Positions 1 to 13,694 of a stretch of 64,000 nucleotides of DNA are shown in pieces. The notes below the pieces were generated by a model. That model was not told the DNA's origin, did no database searches, and saw nothing but the letters and a program-made list of their open reading frames with translations. The DNA is from Macrobrachium rosenbergii (lineage: Eukaryota > Arthropoda > Malacostraca > Decapoda > Palaemonidae), in the NCBI RefSeq assembly GCF_040412425.1, contig NC_089768.1, positions 3,032,501-3,096,500 of the forward strand, read 5' to 3'. The translations under genes were made by a program, and so were the position numbers. Numbering within the stretch: position 1 is the first letter of the stretch; each line of letters starts with the position of its first letter.

Positions 1-472
1 CCACTTTATTTCAGTTTTCCTTGTTCCCTTCTTCCGCCACCCAGTAGATTACCAAGCACACGTTGCTTTTACGAAGTCTAGATTAAGCCTAATTATAATA
101 TTGTTTAGCAACATTCAACCATTCCCGTGCATTAACTAGGGAGTAGGGAGGGTTAAGCAAGTCATTTTATTCTTTATGAAGCCTTGTGTCGAACCCAGTG
201 TTCGGAAGAGCCGTTGTGTTTCAATACCATCTTAATGAGTAGAGATTGAATGCGTCCGAAGTTGACGACGTTTATCGTAAAGTCTTTATTCATTGAATAT
301 TCTTTGTTGAGGTTAATTTCCCTTGACTGGCGACCTTGGTTAATTTAAACAGCTGTCTTTGAGGTTAATTCGTAGCTTCATCGACAGGTTACGTGTGTTC
401 TTGGTGTGCAGGGCCTGGTAAAAATTACGTAAATGAAGTAATAAATTCATCAGCCAAGTCTCACGCGTAACA
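1..472 (+). mobile_element. LTR fragment (solo or 3' LTR), related to the 10.9-17.9 kb element
   Basis: Read on the minus strand from 472 down, this stretch follows the long terminal repeat found at 10879-11784 and 16997-17900: it begins TGTTACGCGTGAG, passes through the same CCTCAAAGACAG and GGTCGCCAGT blocks and later GGCTTAATCTAGACTTCG. The copy is clearly diverged and runs off the left edge of the window. Its orientation is opposite to the complete element: the LTR 3' end (...CGTAACA) is at 472. No primer-binding site follows (next bases AAATATATAC), so it is a 3' LTR or a solo LTR, not a 5' LTR. Confidence 0.7.
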
Positions 473-1090
473 AAATATATACATGTGTGTGTATGAGTGT
501 ACTTGGAGAAATTTTACACTTATGTATTTGCCAAATAATTTTCTCCCTACATTTTACCAATATACTGTGTAATTTTTTTTCTTTTTATGCAAATAGAAGT
601 ACTTGCACTTCCCACACTATCTGCTTTGTAGTTTAAAATACTCTACACAATCCTGTATTATTTTAGTTAATAGAGACTTTTAATTCCCATACTTGTCATT
701 TTCCTAAATCTGAATTTGACCTCTACATGCCCCCAGGGCAGCTTAGCTTGGATGTGAATCCTTTAAGAGAACTGGCAACATAACTCAAAACCTGTGCCAT
801 GTTTAAGAAAAACAATGTTTACATTGTTAACCAATGTAAAATGTTACAAAAGGTTTTAATTTGATAAAAAGAATATCTGTCAATTATTATTTTAGCATTT
901 TTTAGGTCTGTAGTGCTTTCAAATACTAAATAAATTATTGAGAATGTTCGATTTGGCAGCGCCACTTCCCACTCTTGCCCTGTCCAAAATTACAAGAATG
1001 TTTGGAAATACTATAATACAGGAGTCCAAATAATACATGCCAGGGATAAGGTTGAAATTACAGTTGGAAGTAGGCTGTATAATACTGTAG
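473..1090. other. AT-rich stretch, no gene seen
   Basis: No convincing reading frame, repeat boundary or RNA gene is visible. It separates the LTR fragment from the Penelope-like relic and may include the 3' part of the latter. Confidence 0.5.
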
Positions 1091-1096
1091 CAGATT

Positions 1097-2520
1097 CTAA
1101 AAGATTTCGTTAAGAGAAATCTTCCGATCTGGCAACCACTGAATTGTCAGTCCAGTTTTGACATCATAATTATGCTGTTCAATTCTCACTTCTAAATCTT
1201 TATTGGATTGACCTATATAAAAAGAAGAGCAGTCTAAGCATGGAATTTTATATATTACTCTGCATATGTTGTTGCTTTCCTTAGGGCTATTTTTTATTAA
1301 CATCCCTTTTAGTGTGGTGTTATACGAAAAAACCTGGTTGACATTAAAAGATTTTAACAATGATTTTATGGTTTCAAAACCACTAAAATAAGACAAGCTA
1401 CGAATGTTCTTAAAGGTTTCTTTCTCCATGTTAATTTAACTATAAAACTTTTTGTGGGCTTTATTATAGCAAATATCTAGTATATGTGAGGGGTAACATA
1501 AACTTGTCCCTATTTTTCTTATGTATTCAATTTCATGATCCAAATACTGGGGGCTGACAATGCGCTAAATTAAGTTGTTGGTTGGTTTCCTATAAACACT
1601 AAATTTGCATTGAAATGGTTCTCCATGTATCAAAACATCTAAGGGAGGCAATTGTCTTTTTCTAATTCTAAAGTAAATTTAATGGAAGGTGCCAGGTTAT
1701 TCAAATTACAAAGTAAATCATTTAAATCAATACCAGCAGGCAAAACAGCTAAAATATTGTCAACATATCTATACCACTTTAAAGGAGTATAAATGATATT
1801 AGGTAAATATTGTTTTTCAAAAAATTCCATATACAAGTTTGAGAGTGGGGATAAAGGGTTGCCAACTGTCATACCAAATATTTGTTGGTAGAATTCACCA
1901 ATGAGTATAAACTTACAATCACAAATGCACAACCTAGTGAGTGAAATAATATGACTTGCAGGTAGAGGTACTTCATGATGGATTAGTTTGTTACTAAGAT
2001 ACCCTAAAATAGAATCGATCGGGACTTTAGTAAAACAAGAATAAACATCAAAACTAACAAATCTATCAGTGAGGCAAAAAGTGATTTTGTTTATTTTATC
2101 AACTAAATCTGGTGAATATGTGAGAACCAGAGATGGTTGCAAGTAACGGGGACAAGGGCTTGTGTAATGTATTTTGAAAGTTTATATATTGAGCCAGCAG
2201 TGCTGATAATGAGCCACATAGGATTATTTTCTTTGTGCATTTTTACTAACTGGTACAAGTAAGGTAGCGAGGGAAATTTTACTGACAACTGACCTATTGG
2301 TTATTGGTTCTTTTTATCTTCAAGGATTTTTTCATTGTACTATTGAAATTTTTTATAACTTGATCAATGGAATTTTTTGTTAGTTTTTTTGTAAGTTGTA
2401 TCATCATCCAGTAACGCCTGCATACATGATATATAGTCAGTTTTATCTAAAATTACAATACTATTCGACTTACCAGCTTTTGTGATACACTCACCACGTT
2501 CCATATCTTCGTGATTCAGT
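1097..2520 (-). pseudogene. Penelope-like retroelement relic (RT plus GIY-YIG endonuclease)
   Basis: The minus strand encodes pieces of a Penelope-like element in the expected order. Near 2460-2390 an N-terminal stretch resembling 'S-I-V-I-L-D-K-T-D-Y' is readable; 2288-2160 gives LPYLYQLVKMHK and a SxYKLSKY motif; 2142-1639 gives the RT core with VSFDVYSCFTKVP, GMTVGNPLSPLSNLYMEFFE and WYRYVDN; 1429-1097 gives YKIPCLDCSSFYIGQS, a GIY-YIG nuclease core. The RT and nuclease lie in separate frames with stops between. The RT active site reads YVDN instead of YxDD, so the second catalytic aspartate is lost. The element would reverse-transcribe its RNA at nicked target ends; this copy is dead. Confidence 0.85.
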
Positions 2521-3140
2521 TATATATATAAATATATGTGTGTATATACACACACATACATACAGTCATACCCCAAACTTATGCGAGGTTAGGTTCCAGA
2601 CCCCTCACGCAAGGTGAATTTTCGCATAAGTTTGGCACGGTCTCTAAAAACGGAACTAAATGCTTATTTCTAGAGTTTAAACATTAAATAAGAACCTAAT
2701 CATGCTGCCAAACTATCAAGCTAACTTTTAAATAAAATTAAAGTTACTGTAATTTTATTTAAAAGTTAGCTTAATTCATTACCCTTAGAAAAAGAAATAA
2801 ATGGCTGACACAAAAACAGAGAGTTGGAAGAGAATTTCTTTCTCACCCCTTACAACCGATCTATTTTTAGAAGTCTTCTCAACCTCGTTTTTGAGAACTT
2901 CTTTATTCTGCATCTCTTTCTCCTTGTTCTGAAATGCTTTTTCAAGAACAAATAGTGTTTTTTATTTGGGGTAATACAACTCTTAGTTATTATGTCTCTA
3001 TGTTTTAGAACGTATTTGCCACACTAACGCACTGACAGTTCGTAGACAGTACAGGTAACACTAGATCAATTTAAACTATCTACTGTAAAAGTAAGGACAT
3101 ACAGAGTAATAATAACTTGTAAAAATGTGTGCGCGCTAAC

Positions 3141-3393
<253 letters not shown>

Positions 3394-3576
3394 CTTTGAC
3401 ATGCTGTGGGCAATGATTGAAATATTTGACAGCTTGGCCCTCGCCCCCCTCTGCAAAGGTTTCACAAATGTTCGGGAAATATTTGTTTGTTTAAAATATC
3501 ACAATTTACTATAGTAATGTATACATTTTGTAATTATAGTTCTATTATTATTATTTCATCTTATTAACCTTATTAA

Positions 3577-5778
3577 CCCTTAAACGCCGAGCCTCTATTT
3601 ACAAAAACATCTCCCGTATGCCGCAAAATGTTCTGGGAGTTAGCGCTAAGAAGCGGAAAAAAAAGTTTTTTTCAAAAAATCACAGCACGCTTAGTTTTTA
3701 AGATTAAGAGTTCATTTTTGGCTCCTTTTTTTGTCATTGCCTGAAGTTTAGTATGCAACCATCAGAAATGAAAAAAAAAATCATTATCACATATAAATAT
3801 TGAAATATATGACAGCGCAAAAACAATTTTCATATATAATTTTATACAAATCGCGCTGTGAGCAAAACGATTAAAGCTAACGGGTTATTTGTTTTTTCTT
3901 TGTATTGTACACTAAATTGCGATGATTTTGGTATATAACAAATTGTAAAACGATCAAAGCAACACAGAGAAAATATTATCACAAAATGATGCATGAATTC
4001 ATAACGCTCAGATGTAAAAAAATGTTTTTTTCAAAAATTCACCATAAATCGAAATATTGTGCTAGAGACTTCCAGTTTGTTGAAAAATGAAGCTAATTGA
4101 TTGAATATTACTAGAATGTAAGTGTTTTAGCTTACAATTGCAGTTTTCGACAATTTTGGTCGAGTTAAAGTTGACCGAAAGTAGAATTTTTTCTATTTAT
4201 CGTGATTTATATGAAAATATTTCAAAACTGATAAAAGCTACAACCATGAGTTATTTTCTGTTGTATTGTACATGAAATTTTGCACATTTTCATATATAAA
4301 ACTTTATAACGACTAATAAAAACGGGCAAACATTACGACAACGTGATTAAAGAATTTCCGAGATGTTCGGCCGAGTTACCTGCAGCGGACGTAAGGAAAA
4401 TGTTTTTTCAGAAATTCACCATAAATCGAAATATTGTGCTAGAGACTTCCAATTTATTGCAAAATGAAGGTAAATGATTGAATATTACTAGAATGTAAGA
4501 GTTTTAGCTTACAATTGCGTTTTTCGACCATTTCAGTCGAGTTAAAGTTGACCGAAGGTTGAAATTTTGGCAGTTATCGTGATTTATGTGCAAATATTTC
4601 AAAACTGATAAAAGCTACAACCATGAGCTATTTGCTGTTGTATTCTACATGAAATTGCGCACATTTTCATATATAAAAGTTTATGTAACGACTAATGTAA
4701 AACGATGCAAACATTACGACAAAGTGACTAAAAATTTCTGAGATGTTTGGCCGAGTTACCGGCCAAGAAAACGTAAGGAAAAAGTTTTTTTTCAGAAATT
4801 CACCATAAATCGAAATATTGTGCTAGAGACTTCCAGTTTGTTGCAAAATGAAGGTACATGATTGAATATTACTAGAATGTAAGAGGTTTAGCTTATAATT
4901 GCGTTTTTTACCATTTCGGTCGAGTTAAAGTTGACCGAAGGTTGAAATTTTGGTAGTTATCGTGATTTATATGAAAATATTTCAAAACTGTTAAAAGCTA
5001 CAACCATGAGTTATTTTCTGTTGTATTCTACATGAAATTGCACACATTTCCATATATAAAACTTTATGTAACGACTAATATAAAACGGTGCAAACATTAC
5101 GACAACGTGACGAAAGAATTTCTGGCGCGGACGTAAGGAAAAAAGTTTTTTTTTCAAAAATTCACCATAAATCGAAATATTGTGCTAGAGACTTCCAATT
5201 TGTTGCAAAATGAAGGTAAATGATTGAATATTACTAGAATGTAAGAGTTTTAGCTTACAATTGCATTTTTTTACCATTTCGGTCGAGTCAAAGTTGACTG
5301 AAGGTTGGAATTTTGGCAGTTATCGTGGTTTATATGAAAATATTTCCAAACTGATGAAAGCTACAACCATGGGTTGTATGTTGCTGTATTTTACATGAAA
5401 TTGCGCACATTTTCATATATAAAACTTTATGTAACGGCTAATATAAAACAGTGCAAAACCTAAGACAAAATGACGAAAGAATTTCTGAAATTTTCGGCCG
5501 AGTTACCGAGCGGGCGTAAGGAACAAGTTTTTTTTAAAAATTCACCATAAATCGAAATATTGTGCTAGAGACTTCCAATTTGTTGCAAAATGAAGGTAAA
5601 TGATTGAATATTACTAGAATGTAAGAGTTTTAGCTTACAATTGCGTTTTTCGACCATTTTGGTCGAGTCAAAATTGACCGAAGGTTGAAATTTTTTGTAG
5701 TCGACGTACGGTACGTCCACTTGGCACCCAACAGACAATTTTAGTCGACGTATGATACGTCCAGTAGGCGTTTAAGGG
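3577..5778. mobile_element. TTAA-flanked non-autonomous element D1 with internal tandem array (piggyBac-like)
   Basis: The element starts CCCTTAAACGCC and ends GGCGTTTAAGGG, flanked on both sides by TTAA (3573-3576, 5779-5782), the target choice of piggyBac-type transposons. It sits inside element A; the related copy C has the uninterrupted site with one TTAA (60846-60849). The interior holds five tandem units whose start motif CACCATAAATCGAAATATTG recurs at 4040, 4418, 4801, 5163 and 5543 (spacing 362-383 bp). Near the right end are two copies of a semi-palindromic GTCGACGTAyGrTACGTCCA motif, possibly a transposase-binding site (inference). No protein is encoded. Copy D2 lies at 24455-26293. 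Confidence 0.75.
4040..5690. repeat. ~380-bp tandem repeat array, five units (in D1)
   Basis: Each unit contains CACCATAAATCGAAATATTG, then GAATATTACTAGAATGTAAG, GTTTTAGCTTACAATTGC, a GTTGACCGAAGGTTGAAATT block and a run ending in GTAAGGAAAA. Units are estimated by eye to be about 90% alike. Confidence 0.85.
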
Positions 5779-5868
5779 TTAATATTTGAAATTAGTACTT
5801 ATTATTTGGTAAATCATTCAACATACAAAACAAATAAACATACATAACCTAAAAATTCTCTCATCTCA

Positions 5869-5872
<4 letters not shown>

Positions 5873-5940
<68 letters not shown>
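5873..5940. repeat. (GA)n microsatellite
   Basis: Uninterrupted GA array in the right part of element A, directly after the CTCATCTCAGTAAGAG centre motif shared with element C. Confidence 0.95.
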
Positions 5941-5943
<3 letters not shown>

Positions 5944-6176
5944 ATTATTTTTATTTGATGTTATTTAATTTACACATAAAAGCTTGAAAGCTTATAAATT
6001 ACATAAAAATATTAACAAACACTTTTGCATGGTTTCTCGGGGATTTGCAAATGTCGCGTCTATGAAAAAATCGCGTATGAGAATTCGTTAGGGGTCTGTG
6101 AATTCACCAACTCGAATCGTGTAAGATCGAGGTATTACTGTACACTATATATATAATTATATATATTATATATATA

Positions 6177-6378
6177 CAGGCAGTCCCCGGTTAATGGCAA
6201 TCCAGTTTTACGGCGCTTGTCTAGCTATGAAAATTGGCAATTTTCGGTGCTGAAAATGCCAATAAACCCTGAAAATTGCTGAAAAGGCAGCGAAAATGCA
6301 GATTTTTGTTTAGCAGTGATTTTTGGTTATCATCACACCCTCAGAACGGAACCCCCACCAATAACCAGGGACTGCCTG
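6177..6378. mobile_element. Short palindromic MITE, family G copy 1
   Basis: Starts CAGGCAGTCCCCGGTTAA and ends AACCAGGGACTGCCTG, so the termini are inverted repeats; TA flanks both sides in an AT-rich site. The interior (GGCAATTTTCGGTGCTGAA and similar) can fold back on itself. Other G copies: 29474, 35299, 36076 and 59893. Confidence 0.75.
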
Positions 6379-6591
6379 TATATATACAACAGTACCCAGT
6401 TTGTCAAATGTTTCATATGTCATACATTCAGTTTTTCAAGTGAAATTTTTGAAGAAATTTTGTGTCGTTTGTCGAAAAAATACTCGTACTTCGACCTGAT
6501 CGATTGTCTTGTTTATACTTGTACTCAATGGCCTATTGCGTCCTACGAGAAAAACTGTATTACCATGTTTTTTCCTTTACAATATATAGTT

Positions 6592-6770
6592 TAATGATAA
6601 CCACATTCAACAAAATAAATAAAAGAATAAAGCATTTCACAATAAAGTTTAATGATAACCACATTCAACATAATAAATAAAAGAATAAAGCATTTCACAA
6701 TAAAGTTTAATGATAACCACATTCAACAAAATAAATAAAAGAATAAAGCATTTCACAATAAAATTTAAGA
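6592..6770. repeat. 58-bp tandem repeat, about three units
   Basis: The unit beginning CCACATTCAACAAAATAAAT recurs at 6601, 6659 and 6717 with one to three differences per copy. Confidence 0.9.
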
Positions 6771-6920
6771 TAAAACATGAACAAAATCATATGTCACCGC
6801 AGTGACTCACAGCTGACTTGAGATAGAGGGAGGGACGTTTATATTGTTGAGGAGAGACAGTAAAAACATTACTGTATGTACATAAAAGCAGTAGCAATTC
6901 ACATAAAAAAAAATAAAAGG

Positions 6921-7202
6921 GAATTTCACAAATTTAACATAATGATAAAATACAAAAACAATCAAATGCAATACAGTACCAATAAAAAATTGAGTCTTGC
7001 TTGGGCGAGCTAGGCTCGGATGATTTTTCTTTTCCACTACATTTCGCTCGTTTCCTTCACAGAATTTCACAAATTTAACATAACGATAAAATATAAAAAC
7101 AATCAAATGCAATACAGTACCAATAAAAAATTGAGGGTCTTGCTTGGGAGAGCTAGGCTCGGATGATTTTTCTTTTCCACTACATTTCGCCCGTTTCCTT
7201 CA
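6921..7202. repeat. 141-bp tandem duplication
   Basis: The block beginning GAATTTCACAAATTTAACAT at 6921 recurs at 7062 and runs to CGTTTCCTTCAC in both copies, with a handful of substitutions and one small indel. The open frames through it do not match a known protein. Confidence 0.9.
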
Positions 7203-8083
7203 CTTCCACTCAATTCACCCGAATCAATTCTTCTTGTTATGGTAATATATCTATTGAGTGACACTTCCTTTTCACGATTTCTTAGCACTGTATAAGTAAC
7301 TCATCCCCACATCATGAAACACATTGGCGTCGCTTTCAGCTTCTGTGCACCTTGGATTGTTTATTTAAACGACTTCCTTGTGAAAAGTTATTTGATCTCT
7401 CTTTCCTTCTCTTACTTGCATTCTTTACTTATTACTTATTTGTTTGCAAAATCCTCATGTTTACTGCATTATAATTTGAAATTCTGCCTTTGTCAACAGT
7501 TAGTTGATGTGTTATGGCATAATTAATCTCCTTCTTGCACTCAAGATCCAAGTGTAAACATGTTGACAATCATACACACTTGAGGGATTGTTTTCACATC
7601 TGCTGGACGTTCATTACTCTCTCTCTCTCTAACATACACGCACACAGACACACACATACACTATCAATTCCTTTGATTATCCTTGCAAAATGTGAATAAA
7701 ATTGAATTTGTTATCAACCTTTGCCTACTGTGACCATTCCGGTTTCCTCGAGGGGATCCCATCTCTCCTCCCTCAAGCCCAGCCAGCCGCACGCCATTTT
7801 CACCTAACAGTTTATAAACTGAATTTTTAGCTTGTGCACGGAAACAAAATTTTTCTAAAATTTTACTTCATGTAACGTACTGTTTTATTACTTTACTCTT
7901 AATTTAACTTTTGAACACACTAATAACATAAAAAAATTTAAAAGAGGGACTTTTTGGGTGGGCTGGAACGAATTATCCTGATTCCCTTCATTTCTTATGG
8001 CAAAATTGGTTTCATATTTCAAAAAAATCACATTTTGACCAGCCTTTTGGAACGGATTAAGTTCAAAGTCCGAGTTACTACTG

Positions 8084-8853
<770 letters not shown>

Positions 8854-8855
8854 TA

Positions 8856-10562
8856 CAGGTAGTGCTCGAGTTACAATAATTACTTTTTACGATGGGGTTA
8901 GCAATTAATATCGATACACTATTTTGAAAATACATATTTTTAAATTTCGCAGGCGACTGGCGCAGACAACAACGTACAATCAGGCAGCGTACGGTGTATG
9001 ATACGTTGGCCCGAGAGGCTGGAATACGTACATTAATTCAATGAGCTGACCTCACTTACTCTCGTTGTGTCGGAAGTTAAAATAGGTCAGTGTGTGTTTG
9101 CAATTTTTGCGCGTTTGTAAACAGGTAGTGCACGAGTGACAATAATTCGTCTTACGATAATTCGAGTTTACGATGGAGTTAGCAATTAATACCGGTATGA
9201 CAATATTTAGAAAATATTTTTAAATTTCGAGCGGGCACAGGCAACAGAGTACACTAGTTGCCGTGCAATCAGGCAGCAAGAGAGACCAACTTACAATAGA
9301 CCAACTTCTTTTTCTCCATCTTCTAGTTAAAAAAAGTAAGAGAATGATAAAAGTATTGTTAGTAACCTTATACCCTTGCGAAAATGCATACAGCCATAAA
9401 CAACTGACCGAGAAACTGTTGTTTTGCTCATAACCAAATCGGATAACAACTGTTTTACTTGTATTTCAACCATCGTACGGCTAAACAATTACCGTAGTTA
9501 TGTTAAAAATGACGTTAAGTACTGATATATTTTTACACTATACCCTTATCCGCTTTGGAGAAAAGATCGGCAAGGAAATATACTGCTACAGTAAATTTAA
9601 GCTGCAAGTTGTAGTTGAAGCTGAGAAAATAATGTTGAAATTCAAGCTGCTAATGACTATAAATTATCGTGCATTGGCAACATGGATGAAACTCGACCGC
9701 AAATAAAATTGGAAAGTATTTTAATCAAAACTACTGGTCATGAAAGAACAAATATTACTGCTGTTTTCACACCAATAAAAGATAAATACGAAAAGCTTGT
9801 AGTATGATGATGAAATCAAGAGAAAACAGTGATTGGAATCTTGATTTTTTTTACACAAAACAAACATGCCGCCAACGTCATCTATTAACGAAAAAAATAG
9901 CTAAATTAATTTCACAACAAGACATATTTAAGTTATATTTCGACTTAAAAACACTTCGTATCACGAAAAATATATGTCCCTTATAAATAAAGTATCTTGA
10001 GATTCATTTACGCTAACTAGAAGCAAGAAATGCCCTCTGAACCGAGTTAAATGTAAACGTAAAATAAAGACCGTGTGATAGATTCCCAAACCAAAACATT
10101 TGATCGCTATGATCGAATTTATAATGCAAAAGCAATATAAGAATATTTACAATTGGATACAATGTAGTAAAGCATAACTTTTTAAAAGATCCATGCAAAA
10201 GATGCACATTCATTATTTTGATGTTTGTATAATACAGTGTTATGTGAAAATAGAATACAGTGTAATGTAGGCTAGGCTACTGTATATGATATACGAAAGT
10301 GCAGGCTAGGCCTTGTTTGTTATTCACTTTCTCTTTATACCGACTCATCATGTCAATCTGCATTGAACCTGCAGAATTAGCTGACACTAATAATTACTAT
10401 ACCATATACTGTATGTATAAAGTATACTGTGTAGTGTAGGCTAGGCTACCATATATGTATAGATGGTACTGATTACCCTAATGTAGGCTAGGCCATATTC
10501 GAAAGTTAGATTTTTTTTTCAACAAACGATGGGTTTTTTGGAACCTAACCCCATCGTAAGTA

Positions 10563-10563
<1 letters not shown>
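8856..10563 (+). pseudogene. Degraded pogo/Tigger-like DNA transposon E1
   Basis: The left end TA-CAGGTAGTGCTCGAGTTAC and the right-end block CAACAAACGATGGGTT...CCCCATCGTAAG match copy E2 (50120 back to 42035). The interior retains transposase remnants on the plus strand: around 9570-9640 a 'KFKLQVVVEAEK' stretch like the N-terminal helix-turn-helix of CENP-B/pogo proteins, and around 9680-9760 an 'ATWMKLDR' then 'ILIKTTGHER' stretch like the start of the Tigger DDE domain. Frames are broken and most of the DDE domain is missing. The left terminal region is partly repeated at 9123-9260. The relic cannot encode active transposase. Confidence 0.65.
9500..9780 (+). pseudogene. Transposase remnant (CENP-B/Tigger type) in E1
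   Basis: The helix-turn-helix-like KFKLQVVVEAEK and the TTGHER motif lie about 50 codons apart. In intact Tigger-type transposases these are separated by a second DNA-binding domain, so a large internal deletion has fused them. E2 carries the same fusion (49732-49450, minus), so the deletion predates dispersal of these copies. Confidence 0.55.
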
Positions 10564-11784
<1,221 letters not shown>

Positions 11785-11798
11785 GCTCCCCCTTTAAG
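11785..11798 (-). other. Candidate polypurine tract
   Basis: On the minus strand this reads CTTAAAGGGGGAGC directly before the 3' LTR, where plus-strand synthesis is primed in LTR retrotransposons. Confidence 0.5.
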
Positions 11799-12764
11799 AG
11801 GGCCTTCACTCCCTTTTCGGCGTGAAGGTCTATACTAAGCAAGCTGTTCGCCTCTCGTAGGTTACTCTCCTTCCCTGAGCAGATTAGTCCTGGTTAGCCT
11901 ACCTAGCTACAGAACTACCTAACCCTAGATAGGATACGAGCTGTATTCACTACTTTACCTAATTCTAATAGTACTAGAAGGTGCTCACGGTTATTATAGG
12001 CTACCTCCTACAGTCATGATGTGATTTAGACCTAGCCTAGTGGTACATTCTATGATATTCCCTAGCCTAACCTATCCTAACCCGACCGTAGCACCAACAT
12101 AAGAGTTAATATTCTAACTAAATTACAACATGGTTTATTTTTAATACAATTAAAATTTACTAGTTAATTCATGAGGGTTGCCTCATATGATAAATGGGTG
12201 CCTCACTGAGGTCTTAGGCCATGCGTGTCACGAGCATCGTGGCTCGTTTCACAATAGTTAAGATTACTGAAATTAGTTAGGCTACTTACATGATTACTGC
12301 GGCTCGATGGTAAGTGGAAAGAACAAGGCTACTAAATTGATGTACTGTACTTCAAGGTGGCCTAGGCTAGGTACAAATAGAAGGAAGAGATCACACTGGC
12401 TACCTTCTCTGGGCAAGGGGCCAGGATCACTCTTAGATGTTAGGGCACTGTGCCGAGAGGGCACTAGTGCCAGGATGAGCTTATAGCCGGCAACTACTGG
12501 GCTCTCTTCCGCCCCTTCTTCTTCTTCTTCGGTTTCCTCCAAGGCCTATCAGTAGCTGGCCTAGCAGGTGATGAGAGCACCGACTCGGGGACAGGCCAGA
12601 AGGGCTAGCGGGGGCGCTAAGTCAGGGGCAACTGCAAAAGCTGCGGGAGGACTCCTACTCCGGCTGCTGCGACAACCGGAGCGAGAGCGATCTCGACTTC
12701 TGCGTCCGAGGATGCCAGTTCCTGGTCTTCCAAGGGAGGGGTACCATTTCGATCCTCCAGGGGT
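11799..12764 (-). other. Interior of LTR element downstream of protease; no pol domains seen
   Basis: Reading the minus strand in all frames gives short frames with many stops, an acidic stretch around 12530-12480 and Ala/Leu-rich runs. No RT YxDD, RNase H or integrase HHCC/DDE signature is visible, so pol appears deleted rather than frameshifted. Confidence 0.5.
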
Positions 12765-13694
12765 TCATCCTGGATTCAAATTTTTGCAAAGAAGAATCTT
12801 GCAAAGAAGAAGTTTCGGTGCTGGAGGCTCTCCAGTCGCGATGATCAACTGCATGGGGAATCCTAAATCTCCCGGAGGAGGATTCACCTCATGATTTAGA
12901 CCCGGCATAGGGGCCTTTTCTATTGGTAGCTCAACGTCCGTGGCGGACGGAGTCTGGCACTGCTCAGTGCTCGCAAGTGGCACTGGCAGCCGTTGAGGGT
13001 CAGGCATGCCTGACAAGGGGTCCGGAGGTGCACTACCTCGCGGACGACTTGTGGTTGGCTGCGGCAGAGATTCCTGCCCCAGCGGGAGATCGTAGCCTCT
13101 CCTAGAGTTTTGTTCGGGGGCGTCCGCTGGGCGTTGCTTGCTTGGGCAGCCCTCCCAATTTGTGGAGTGGTCTGCCCGCTTGCACGTCCTGCAGCTGTAC
13201 TGCTCCTCCTGAATCTCTCTTCGCGGAGGGGGAGGACCTCTTGGTGGGCCAGCCCTTCGCGATTGGAGAGGGCTAGGCCTGAAATAGGTTGGGTGGTGCC
13301 CCTTCCGCGGACCACTTTGGTGGGCGGAAGGTGGAGGTTTGTCATGGTTGAGAGTTTTAGATGGGGCCTCCGTGGAGGAGGTAACGTGGCTGCAGAGTGG
13401 CGTTGGTGACGGGCTTCCGCAGAGAAGATCCCGACCCAACAAGAAGGCCACCCGGGCCGAATTCCACCTACCACGCCGAGGCGGTGGGGTATCGTGCCCC
13501 AAGGTGTCATAACCTGGAGTTGGACCGTAGGAACGGTAATGGTGTGGCCCTCTATCCACTTCATTTCCCACGGGTTTCTTCACAACCATGGCACCGGCTG
13601 GCACTTGGGCCCTAGTGATCAGGCTAATGTCTGCCGCGGTGTCTACTGTGACCGGAAGGGTCACGGGCAGGCTAGTGCTCTGAAGAGGGGCCAC
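12765..13694 (-). CDS. Retropepsin-like protease with a C-terminal zinc-knuckle-like extension
   Basis: The 309-codon frame opens 22 bases inside the end of gag in a different frame, as expected if it is made by frameshifting from gag. Near its start it has LPVTVDTAADISLI, the active-site loop of a retroviral-type aspartic protease but with DTA in place of the usual DTG/DSG, and near residue 85 FLLGRDLL, the ILG-D motif of the second loop. After the protease the chain is Pro/Arg-rich and contains CRTCKRADHSTNWEGC, an extra CX2CX4HX6C motif. The frame then ends with no reverse transcriptase. A protease would cleave Gag during particle maturation; activity with DTA is uncertain. Confidence 0.7.
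   Translation of the reverse strand: MAPLQSTSLPVTLPVTVDTAADISLITRAQVPAGAMVVKKPVGNEVDRGPHHYRSYGPTPGYDTLGHDTPPPRRGRWNSARVAFLLGRDLLCGSPSPTPLCSHVTSSTEAPSKTLNHDKPPPSAHQSGPRKGHHPTYFRPSPLQSRRAGPPRGPPPPRREIQEEQYSCRTCKRADHSTNWEGCPSKQRPADAPEQNSRRGYDLPLGQESLPQPTTSRPRGSAPPDPLSGMPDPQRLPVPLASTEQCQTPSATDVELPIEKAPMPGLNHEVNPPPGDLGFPMQLIIATGEPPAPKLLLCKILLCKNLNPG

Larger units (their letters stand above)
6390..8083. mobile_element. Probable Tigger-like non-autonomous element J with internal duplications
   Basis: The right end, reverse-complemented, reads CAGTAGTAACTCGGACTTTG followed by AACTTAATCCGTTCC, typical of Tigger-like termini; the left end CAGTACCCAGTTTGTC is a weak partner. The interior contains a 58-bp tandem repeat (three units) and a 141-bp tandem duplication. 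No transposase frame is recognised. The left boundary is uncertain. Confidence 0.4.

Noticed and set aside
4040..5690. CRISPR array from regularly spaced repeats
   Set aside because: The period (~380 bp) is satellite-like with whole-unit similarity and no unique spacers; the DNA is eukaryotic.
6462..7288. Frames of 61-101 codons over the 58-bp and 141-bp repeats
   Set aside because: Created by tandem duplications within a non-coding element; no domain recognised.
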